Shown piece after piece: positions 36,026 to 48,000 of a stretch of 64,000 nucleotides of DNA (position 1 is the stretch's first letter; every line of letters starts with the position of its first letter). This DNA is from Pycnopodia helianthoides (Eukaryota; Echinodermata; Asteroidea; Forcipulatida; Asteriidae), in the NCBI GenBank assembly GCA_032158295.1, contig CM063246.1, positions 4,989,491 through 5,053,490 of the forward strand. The letters run 5' to 3'. The position numbers and the translations under genes were made by a program. Below the pieces are notes generated by a model that saw only the letters and a program-made list of their open reading frames with translations, was not told the origin of the DNA and did no database searches.

Positions 36026-39000
36026 GTAGGTTTGACTGCTAATAATACTGATAAAAATAATAATAAATGTCAAGTAATGAACCACAAGGGAAACTGACTG
36101 GGTAAATTTCAAATGGTTTGGGGTTGAACAAAGAAAAATTGACTAGAGCGGGATTTGAACCAACGACCTCCGGATTAACGTACCGACGCTCTACCAACTG
36201 AGCTATCTAGCCCTATGTTGGCGGTCTCCCTACTTTGTCAATATCTTTGTTCGGGGGTGCATTAGCGATAAGTGTAACTGGGTTCTTATGTGTGTTTTAA
36301 AAAACACAACAGACCGGACCTACAGCTTAACGTCCCATCCGAAAGACGAAGCAGTAATGGTTAAGTGTCTTGCTTATGATAAGTACACAAGCGTCAAGAC
36401 CGAGACTCTAACCCACACTCTGCTGATCAGAAACACCAGAGCTTGAGTCGGGTGTGCCTGACCGCTTGGCCACTTCACGCCTGGCTTAGCATTTAATGAG
36501 CTACCAGCAGAACTTCTGTCTGACGTAAAGTTTGCTCTCAATGTCAGTCACAGTTTGCACAGCAATATTTTGGATTTGGGGTGAACAACGAAAAATCGAG
36601 TGGAACGAGATTTGAACCTGCGATCTCCAGATTCATGTGCCATTGCTCTACCAACTGAGCTATCTAGTTATCTCCCTACATCTTTGGCCATCTCCCTACA
36701 TTGTGTACATGTTTGGGGTGGGGGGGGCATTCAGAAGTCATTGATAATCCTAATACTTGTCTGCTGTACAGTCAGGAATCACTTTGAACAGTACATGTAG
36801 TTTTTTTGGTACAGCTTTTTTTGATGCATCAATGTTTTTGGCCAATAAATGTATGAAGAAAATGTACAGTGTTGAAACCTTAGTTCTCAAAAATGTAACA
36901 ATTTGAGGTTGGAAAATTGCAGGGTAGATATTACAAAACTAAATAATAATAGGCTGTTATTGCAATTCAAAACAGAAACTGCCAGAGGCAATACTTGTTC
37001 ACCTCTAAATCTGGTTTACTTACCATCAGACATTTTGTTCGTGTTCCTTTTGGATTGAATTTTCATCAACTTGGGAAGCGCATAGTTGAAGGCAAGAATT
37101 TAATTTACAGAATTTGATAACTGTGATAGCATTTTGCCTCTTCATCCTCATGTGTAAAATAGCATGCAGCATTAAGGTTTGAGTACAACTTCTTGGCTGC
37201 TCATCCGGCTTCCATTTATTCCCATTTTGGGTACCATAAAAAAAGTGAAAACACTGTTTAAAGTTTTTTGTGTTGGCAGTTTCTTTTTTAATGTTTTTTT
37301 TCCCCCCAATCTATTTCAGAGTTGCGTGTCTAACAAGGAACACAATTACATGTTTCTTCAGCAGCCCTCCCCCCCACCACACTGGATATTGTTAACCACA
37401 TGTGGAACATATTATTCCAGATTCATCACAAAGACAAATGAATCTAGACCAATATATGCCATCAACCTTGAAGGGTGTGGATTTCTGTCGAGTAGAGTGG
37501 GCTTAACTCTTGCGACAATAAAAAAAGAAGAAAAGGGTCGGCCTCCCACTCCAGTCACTGCAATGTTGATTCAAGATGTCATGGGTCAGCCTGCCGATTC
37601 TAGTCACCGCGCTCGTTGATTGTGGGCTCGGTTTGAATCATGAGTCACGAATCGCGCTTAAAAATATATCTACGTGTACCTGCAGAAAATAGCAAGTGGG
37701 GAAATTCATTCATGTACACATAATGTGGTATCCGGTATACAAGGTTTAAGTTTTCTCATTCACGGCCTGTGGGTTTATAACTCATTGTGTCCGTTTTCCC
37801 CCTTCAGTCACAAGCTCGAGTCCCAGGTCTTAAAAAAACGGATTCTTTATCAAGAATCACAAAGGTTAATTCATAAATGAAAAAACGGCAACTGTTTCAT
37901 ATCCACAAACTGCAGAACAAATCCTTTTTTTCCCTCTAACAGCAACTTTTTCGGAGTATTAATATTCCCTGTGTATTGCCATGCAGTGCGCACTTAAGCG
38001 ACGCGCGCATGATGAAAACGTGCACATGGTGAGATTCCACTATATCTTTACGTGCAATTTTGACTCCCAGACCCTTTGGCAGACTGTAGCCACATATAAC
38101 AACAGTGAGTGATTTAATTCCAATCCGCTAGTTCCCAACGAAAATACTATCCCACCAGCCTGAGAAGTGTTTCATCAAAATGGGTTTCCCCTTGATGTTT
38201 TTTTCCATGAGAAAGTACAGTCCACTCTCATTGTAGCAAGGTTGCTGGGACTGGACAAATTACCTCTTTACAACAGTAGTCTTGTTCTAAGACTAGAGGA
38301 CAGCAAAACAACGAAAACACGAAACAGAAATGACATTTGGAACTATAAGCTAAGCAGCACCTCTCTATACAGGCATGCAACTTTTCCTCGGATCAGCTGA
38401 TTTCCTTTTTTTTATTCTCAGTTTTACCATTAAAAAGTGAAAAATACTGTACAAAATCACTGAAATTTTGTAATTTCCTCTTTTTTGGTGAAGTTACAGT
38501 TGCATGCCTGTTTATAACAGGGCTCTTTATAATGAGGGTTGACTGTGCTGAGAAGAGGGTGGGGGGTGTGGCTGAGGGTCTTGTGCATCAGACTCTGGTG
38601 TTGCCAGAGTGTGGGTTCAGGTTCGGTCATGACACTGGTGTCCTTCAGCATCACACTTAAATCATTATTATTGTTCTGTCCTTGAGATGGCACATAAAGC
38701 GCTTATACTTGTGTTTGTGAACACGTAGAGCACTTGGGAGAAGGGGTTTCATGCCATTGTTTTCTGGCATGATGAGGCAGCAATGTGCACCAACTCACCT
38801 TGTACTCCTTTCAAGTTGTTGTTCCTCCAAGTTATAATCCCTTGTGAAAGTGTTTTGGAGGAAAAATAGTACAATTACCAAGTAATGGTTGATTTTTGTC
38901 CTCGCCCAATTATAATAATAATAGTGTTTGTGTAACAAAGAACACTTGAGAAAAGGGGTTCAATGCAATTTTTTTCTGGCATGATCTGGCAGCAAGATGT

Positions 39001-42000
39001 ATCGCTTTCAAGTTTTTCCCTTGTGGAAGTGTTCTCGTGGGAAAAATAGTACATTTACCAAGTAATGGTTGATGTTTTTTTTATGATTTTTTCCTCGCCC
39101 AATTATAATAATTGTGTTTGTGTAACATAGAACACTTGAGAGAAGGGGTTCACTGCCATTGTTTCTGGCATGATCAGGCAGCAATGTCATGTGCACCACC
39201 TCATCCTGTATCGCTTTCAAGTTGTTCTTGTGGAAAAGTAGTACATTCACCAAGTAATGTTTGATGTTTTTTTAGGTTTTTTTCCTCGCCCAACTACGTA
39301 AAAATACTTACAGAAATATTGGGTTCTTACAAGTGTCAACGCTTGTGGACACAAGTGTCGAGACCGGGAGTCGAACCCCACACTGTGCTGATCAAAACAC
39401 CAGAGCTTGAGTCCGGTGCACTTGATCGCTTGGCTACGGCACGTAGCATATATTTTGTGCTGTCCATTTTGGGAAAATAGAAAATAAGATATCCAGCTTC
39501 AGAGAGCAAATTTGTCAATCTGTGCTCAGTATTTCAGAAGGAACTAAATGGAGGGTATCGCACACTTCCTCAAGAAAGAAAATTCAAAATAAAAACGACA
39601 TGTAGGTTGTGCAAACATATTTATTAGGACATTGTGAGAGTGATGTTATTAAGTTTCATTCCCCCCCCCCTCTCTCTTTCTCTCTCTTATCCGCAGTGCC
39701 ATCATGGAGTGCCTGGTGACTCCTCTTCAAGAACGAATGGAAGAGTGGAAGAAGATTACTACGCAACTTGATAAGGAGCACGCAAAAGGTAATCTATCAC
39801 CATGTGGACTAATGGTAGTGTGTCTTTATTACGTAGTTAGTCTTAGTATGTGCCGTTGGATATACCCAATCACACATGCACAGTTTCAAGAATATTATTC
39901 TCTAATATACCTTTCAATTTGCTCATTATGAATGGTGGACACAATTTGGGGACAAAATGTACATATGGACACTGTCAGATTTCCATTATTAAATTGGGTT
40001 CATTGTTCTGTTCCCATTCGGATACTCTGTGGGAAACGTACACAGCCTGAATGGAAGCCCTATGAGTAATCCCATGTTTATTCACGTTGCATCGACCACA
40101 GAAGTCAAGAATATAAATGGATGTGTTTTCATTTGTGCTTGTTTATAATGCCTCTGACGAAGGTCTGGTCTGGTTCTAAAGCAAAGGCCATTTCCCCTAG
40201 TACTATTTATATATATATAAATAAATATTTCTTTAAAGGCAGGATATACTTTTGGTAATTGTCAAAGACTAGTATCCTCACTTGGTGTATCCCAACATAT
40301 GCATAAAAAAAACCTGTGAAAATTTGGGCTCGATTGGTCATCAAGGTTGCAAGGAAATAATGAAAGAAAACACCTGTGTTGCATAGAATTGTGTGCTTTC
40401 AAATGCCTGAGCAAAGCTTCATGCCTGGAGCCTTTCTCAGACTCAAATATTTGAGTGAGAAATTACCTCTTTCTCAAAAACTACATTACTTCAGTGGGGG
40501 TCGTTTCTCACAATGTTCTATACTATCAGCAGCTCTCAAGTGCTCCATACCAAGTAAGTGTTTATGATAATGTGTTTCTTGAGTAATTACCAAAAGAATC
40601 GACTGCCTGTAAATGACTCTCGAGATAGCAATTATTGTGACTTTTAAGCCCCTTATACACTGATGTGTAATTGCTGATGTATATTCAGAGTTAAGTCACC
40701 GGTAAGCATGGTAAGTGGAAAAGAAAAAAACACGGCCTATTAAAGTTAATAATTATAAATATTCTGTATCCCATATGCAGTTAGGGGCCATTCAGAAAGA
40801 TAAATATCTTAAAGGAACAGAATTGGTTTTTGCTAACAAAACAGTTGCTGGCAGTGTAAGCACTTTATGTAATCCACCATATACATAAACTGACAAACCT
40901 GTAGAAGTTTGAGATCGATCGGCCATCTGGGTCACGAGAAAATAGTGAAAAACCGATTACACATTTGCATGAAATCGTATAGATTCAACAAATGAATAAA
41001 ACGCTCACTGAGCAATAAACTCCAATTGGAAAATTAGTTTATTCATTTCTCATCAAATATGGCATTTCAGACAGAAATATTTCAAGGGATGTTTTCTACT
41101 ATCATCATCATTAGACCGTGTAAGTTTTATGTAAATCTGTGATCAAAAGTATATTTTACAATTACCAATTCTGTAATGTTCCTTTAAAGTGTAGATTTAT
41201 TTTTGTCTTTACATTGTGGGTGGGGACTGAAGAAATTTTGGGAAAATCTGAGTTTTAGATTTTTAATTTAAAAAAAATTAATGAAAGTAAAAAAAACACA
41301 AACACAACACTCTGAATTAAAAAAATTGGCAGGGTGGATCAAATAACTTTTTGAAAAGGAAAAAAAAAAAATAAAAAAAATAACAAAAAAAAAAAAATAA
41401 AAAAATAAAATAAGCAAAAGATGTATGTGTACATCAAAAGTATTAAACCATCTCAGTAATTTGCAAATCTGGTTGTATGAAGTCACAAAAACATTAGGAA
41501 AACCATATTTCTGACTGCTGAGGTCAGCGTAACGTAAGTCATTATGAAATTTTCCCCACTGCTTGTTAGGTACATGTACATGTACATTGTAACAACAATA
41601 TTTAACAAAATACAATTGACATTTTGATCCGAGTTATTCTCCTGAAGGGCTTCCATTTTTTCCGCATCCTGGAAACTCGATATCGTCCTCCACCATCTCT
41701 TAAAGAAGGGAAAAGAAAAAAAGAAAAAGAAATTAGAAATGTACATCGCTGATGTCTCCTTATGACATTTCGTTACCCTCCGGGCAAAGTCTGGAATATT
41801 CACACTCCTTATCACATTAATCAGTTTCAAGATTAATGTATGGGGCCATGGTGGGGTGGGGGGGGGGGGAGAGGGGAGATGATGTGAAGGGAATAAAACC
41901 CATCTCCTGTAAGCATCTTACTTGGGTTAGCTGTGTTTACTTGCGGAAAAGTTTTACATCAAGTATCTTGTGAGCTCGGATGCAGGCTTCTTAACATTTC

Positions 42001-45000
42001 CTGCCCGATGTATCTTCTTAAGAGCAGCTGACTCGGAAATATTGCTCAAGAAAGGTTTCTGCTCAGCAAGAAACACTGGAGAACCAGTCCCAAACTATAT
42101 AGGCACACGACGTTGCACTTTGGCTGGTAACCTGTGTTTGCTAAGCATGTATTTTGAGTTGTAGCATTTTTGTTTGTGCTGTTAAGGTCTTTCCAAATTG
42201 TACCCAGTGGCCATTTTCTTACTGGTGCGAGAGGCCTGAGTTTGCTGTGCATTTAGTTCTTGGCCAATTGCTAGTAAAAACACAGTCCACAATTTGCTGT
42301 GAAGCAGAAAAGCTTGCTGAAAACATTTAAATTTGCTAAGCAAAATGAAGTGGGTTACCAGTCCCAGGAATGTACATCACATCGCTTCTTCTGAGGTTTC
42401 TGAGGGTTGGTGTCCATTCGCGAATGCTGCGGCCAGAGATGCGGTTGGCACCCGCTGTCACCTCGCTTAACGTGGATGGACTTGTGACAGTTTTTTGGCT
42501 GTTTTCTCAGCAAGTAGACACTGTTTTCAGCTGCAACTTTCACTTGTGACTTTTATTGTATCTTTCTTTATAACTTTGCCTATAATTAAATCAGCATTAC
42601 GTTGGTAAAAACCGGACGATGATCCTACCTTTAATGGATGATCAGCAAAGGATTTGAAGGTGACAAAATTATATAATGTTTGAATCATTGTATAAGTAGG
42701 TCTTGGAGGGTTTGATGTGCAGATTACTTCGTAGCAGAAATAAAATATGCTGAAGTAGAGCCGAAAAAGCCACAGTATCTGTCTGAATTTTATCCATGGA
42801 TCTGTATCACACAACCCCTGAGGGAGCAACGGATGGCCATTCTGAATACATCAATCCTGAATATGAGGATAAATGAATATCTCGTGGAGATTAAGACTAA
42901 GAGTCTGAAATCTCAGCCGAGAGAGAGAGAGGGAGAGTGGGTTGCACTACCTTGTGTCAACCCCAGGCCTGACAGCGTAGAGAGCTCCCTCGATGGCCAT
43001 TAGTGTTAATACAAACTTGAGTCGCGTTCGTACTTAATAATATGTGCATTTCATTTTTTAAAATTTTTATGTGTGGGTTTTCACTTACAACTATGAAAGA
43101 CTCTGCCAATGATGTTTTTACATACAGTGGTTCATGTTATTTTTTTCTTTTTTTTTCTTCTGTGAGACCAACAAAAAATTGCATTTTTAATGGACACACA
43201 TGTATTCTCTGAGCCCTTTAAGTACATTGTACACTGAAGCGCGGATACTTCATAGAGGCAATTGCCACATTGCCCTGGCTCTTGCCTTGGTGCCCTTTAA
43301 AATGTTCCAATGCAAATGTTGATGTTGCTCATGCCCTTGTTTTACTTGGGGAAAAATTGCCTTCTCTTGGAATTTTGTCTTTGAAAGGGCAAAGCCATTT
43401 TCATTTTTCATTTTGCATTTTGCATTTTGCATTTTGCAAAGGGCACTTCCATTGCAATATCTTAAAGTGTATGGAAAACTTTGGAAGGGGCACTAAGGCC
43501 AAGACCAGGGCAACGCAAACCATGGTTTCTGTTGCCTCTGTGTAATTTCAGGCCTGCTTGCCTTACAATATGTACAAGAACAAAGTACCAGCCAGCGCAC
43601 ACAGTGGGAATCTTTGGTTTGTACGATGACACTTTGGGGGTGAATCTACGCAAAAAACACTTGGTGCTCGATATGGGGCAGAGGATAACCCCCCCCCTCC
43701 TATTGTGTCTTCATTGTGTGCTTGGAATCTCAGGAATTCTTTTGAGGATTTTAGGGGGGGGGGAGTTCTATACAAGAGGAAAATAGTGTGTTATAGTATG
43801 GGAACATGGGGGGGGGTGGGGACCCTCTACCCCATATCGGGCAGGCTATACAAAAAAATGTTGTGGGCACAGAAGAAGATGCATCAGATGCCATCAAGGC
43901 GTGAATTGTGGCAAGAACGGCAACAATGCTGGGACGTTAAACACATGTTGCAGTTTGTCGATCAATTGATAAACAGTTAACATGACCAATAGTGCGATTT
44001 ACACATAAGTTTACATGGATCATTAAGATAATGTGAAACTGTAAGCTGAGGCCTTGCGAATGTGTTCTTCAGCTGTCGCTTCAGTTTTTGATGTGTTTAA
44101 TGTCTGTTTCCTGTGATAGATTACAAGAAAGCTCGGCAGGAAATCAAGAAGAAATCATCAGATACAATGAGACTTCAGAAGAAAGCCAGAAAAGGTATAT
44201 TTTTCAAATCAACAAAAAAGTATCACATTTTTTCCAAAGTATATTTTAAAGGGTGTGCACAACATTGGTAAGATTGAGAATATAAGCGTTCCCAGATTTG
44301 CACACAACTGACATGGTATAAAGATGGTAATAAAATGTGCACTGGACGCCATTTCAGCAAGCAACTCTTTTGATGCAACAATAAATCAGTGCAGACAATG
44401 GCCATTGCTATCAATGACATAATGAAACATTTGCTTCCTGAAATGGCGCCCATGCGTATTTCACGTTCTAGCAATAGATAGAGCTCCAGTAACCCCCATC
44501 TTGCGCCTTTGGTGCTCTATAGCTTTTGGTCATGGTTGAAAACTTCCCTTGAAAACTTTTTGCTCGAAATGCTATAGTTTTTTAGAAAAAAACCATTAGT
44601 TTCGATCTCACAACTCCAAAACCTGGTGTTTGAAAACAGTGAAAACATAATAATGGGTTTCTCAAAATGTTCTCTTGACTCCGAAGACTTACTGAGCTTA
44701 AACTTTTACAGATTTGTTATTTTATGTTGGGTCACAACAGATTTGAAAATATCCCTGATTATGGAAACTTTATCCCTATTGTGTTGAATGTAATTCTAAA
44801 TATCTCCCCGATTGTTAGTACAAAATCTCCCTGATTGCAAGATGCAAATGTTGGCAGCGCCGACATAATTCTGAAACTTGTCAGGCTATTAATCAAAATC
44901 TAGAATGTACTGAATCGACAAGTAGTCCAGCAGTTGTATTTCAAAAGAAAAGCACTGAATGGGAATGTATTTGACCGTGATGACCTCCGATGCCATGGAA

Positions 45001-48000
45001 ATGAACAATTGTGTGCGATGTGGTTCCTTCGTGTGTTGCACAATGGAAGCTACAGGGCATGTGGTAATGTAATGTGCCACATTCTGCTGCTGTTCCCCAA
45101 ATGCAGACTGTCGCACCCCAGAGGGTTTGGCCGATCAATCGTGAAGACTTTTTTTTCTTCGTTGTGGTTGAATTAGGAGACCCTGTTGCGTGCTTTTGCG
45201 CAGTTCGCATCTCCCCTAGTATTCAAACGTCGCCATCTTGTTTTTTAGTCAGTGACGGCGTAGACTGTGCTGTTACTTGGATGCATAATGAGCAATGTAT
45301 TCGGCATAATGTCAAATGGCATGCATCACTTGTCAGAGAGAGACAATAAAATGCCACAGCCTGTATAGAAACAAAAACCAGACTTAATTTATTAGCTTCA
45401 CGCCAAATCCAAGCAGCTTACATGCAAACAAGCTATGCCATCTGTATCATCGCGTGGGAGCCTTCTTTGTCAGATTCCTGATGCACATTTTAAGCAATAA
45501 CATGGACAAGCACCAGACTATTTTTGTTCTTGCGTCAGTTTCACAGATAGGATTTATAGAAGAGAAACGAAACGGCCATAGACCGTGCAAGTCTCACGCA
45601 TATTCAAACATTGGGACCAGTTAAAGTGTGCTAGTATATTTCCCTCACGCGTTAAAGCAATGTACCAAAGTGGGACCAAAGTGGTTCGCAAAAACTGTTG
45701 AATTTATGTGCAAGACTTGCACAGTCAATTCTTGGTTTATTTTCACTAAGCTGCTCAGTTTACAAACTTGCTTAGCACTAACAAACCTTGCTAAGCAGAA
45801 CCAGGATACCAACCCTAAACATGGAAGGAATGCATTGGGTAATAAGAGACTTTGGAACTCTAGGTGGCAGCAGACTTATCGGGTAATTTTCCATTATCTA
45901 CGTAAGAGTACCTAGCATCATTTGTGAAAATTTACTCATAGAAAAAAACCTCTAAAACAATTCCTTTGGCCAAAAATTGGGCCATGCAATTTTAAGTCAT
46001 GTAAATTATTTGGACAATCAGGTACCTGACGCCTGTTGTCATTTCTGAGTAACCATGGAGTTTCTCCCATCGCTTTATCCCTTGAGAGTTGCTCTCAGCA
46101 AATTCAACAAATACTTCTGTTGGGTAAAATTATCTGCCTGACATTTTGCAGGAAGGTTGTCTTAACGCGGAGTCCGATTGTCAAGAGATGACGTTATTCC
46201 TCGGTGACAGTCCACTCCCTCAACTTCCAAACATTTCCTGTTGTTCTGACTTTTCCCATCACTGTTTTTTCCTTCGGACATAATCGGCAAGCTGCCGGGC
46301 TCTCCATCATGTGTCAGAGCTGCCAAGTCTCCCTGATTCTACAGTTGAAGTTCCCTGAGGAAACCAATCTTTCTATGTTCTCATGAAAGAATTTGAAAAT
46401 CTTCCTGATTATGGAAACTTTTTCCCTGTTATGTTGAGTCTAATTCTAGATGTCTCCCTGATTGTTGTACAAAATCTCCCTGATTGCAAGATGCAAATGT
46501 TGGCATCTCTGGTGTGTAATCGTTGGTGAGCTTACTCAAGTGCAATTTGTTGCTAAGACAAATACATGCACAACTTGATGCGCTAAATACCAGTGACCAA
46601 CTGATTTCAGTTCTGATTCTAATAACAGTATTTTACTGTGTGTGTTTTTTTAACTATTGTATTGTTTGTATATTTTTGATTTGTTTTACTCCTGCCCTAC
46701 TAACCGCCCACTCAAGGCAAGGAAGATATGTCCATAAGACATCACAATGAGAAACTAAGTATGTCCTTCCAAGTTCACTTTGTTGTGTCAATCTGTCTTG
46801 TCATTTTGAGTTGGGAGTTAAGGCCGGAAATCCTTGTGTTCGCCACGAGATCTGGTAGTGCGTAGTGCGAAAAACTTGAATATGAAAAAACCCGCAAAGC
46901 AATGCACTCAATTTGTACGGACAACGCAATACACAATACGTATGGAATTATGTGCATTGCTTTGCTTGTACTTTCATTTTTACGTACTGCGCACAGCACA
47001 CTACGCACTACGCACAACGCATTACGAACATGTTGATTTCCGGACTGATTTGGTTGATCGTTTCTCTCTGATGTTTGAATTCAGTTCTTCTCGTTTGTGT
47101 TGTCGGATGATCTCTGCTCTCGCCTTGTTGCTCGAAAGAAGTATGTGTGATGCCACTGAGATATAAAATGAACTTCACTTGAATAAATACTAAATCAGAT
47201 TTTTGTATGCATTCATTAAACAAAAATGTGTCTTGTAAACTTCACCTTTGAACATGGTGAATGCTCTCTGTTGATGCGTGTATCTTGCATTTAAACAGCA
47301 GGTACAGGAAACCCTAATACTGTTCATTTTAAAATCTAAGAAGAACTGAAAAAACTTCCATACATTTTTTTCAAACCCCCCCCCCCCCGAAAAAAGGAAC
47401 AAAAAAAGAAAGAAAAGAAAACACAGAATTTAAAAGTTTTTTGTAAGCTAAGCTAGGCATGCATGTATCGTAAAGAAAAAACAATTCTAGTCATGTGATC
47501 TTTCCTGATTTTAGAATTTTCTCAAAACCTCCTTAAGCGTTGGAATTCTTCTTGAAAGAAGTGATGGAGAAAGAAATAGCCTGCATTGTGTCGAAACCTG
47601 TAGTTTTCTATTCTGTTGATGCACAGAGTCTGTGAACCTCCTGGATTGTAACTTCAGGGAAGGTCTGGGTCTAGAATAAGGGGGAGCTCAGGCCAGCAAT
47701 CCACTTTTCATGACTTTTCACATTCGTTAAATCTTGCCCCTACTTGACACAAAGAGCTGCTACATTTGGGCAAATTTATTGCATACGGGCATAAGATGAT
47801 TTATCAGCATTTTTCCTTTGATCTCCCTGCACCTCAAGATGTTCTTGAAAGAGGTGAATATTACACCGGTGAGATGAAAGACACTGCCCTCGTTTCGACC
47901 CACATGATCAGCTGTCTCGATGAAATGATGTAAAGAGTCTGTAAACCTCTAAATATGTAACAACCTCTGAATTCAGGGTTTTTATCTCTCTAAATTTCAA

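Larger units (their letters stand above)
36026..39696 (+). other. MTSS1 intron with SINE cluster
   Basis: A GT-AG intron of 3.67 kb. It contains tRNA-like repeats on the minus strand (36131-36275 and 36590-36672), a minus SINE body (36290-36485), a tandem SINE-derived block (38563-39300), a minus SINE head (39325-39450), and a poly-C/CT pyrimidine tract before the acceptor. No other exon is recognised. Confidence 0.7.
39789..44119 (+). other. MTSS1 intron with family A, B and C repeats
   Basis: 4.3 kb. Contains family C at 40235-40615 and 40811-41187, a poly-A-rich segment 41358-41412, a poly-G run near 41860, diverged family A DNA 42050-42360, a partial family B (43250-43310), a heptamer TGCATTT run (43399-43440) and family B at 43371-43556. 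No extra exon recognised. Confidence 0.7.

Noticed and set aside
37179..37619. 146-codon plus-strand open frame in an MTSS1 intron
   Set aside because: Low-complexity start, no recognised domain, no pairing of splice signals with MTSS1 phases, and not flanked by gene-like features.
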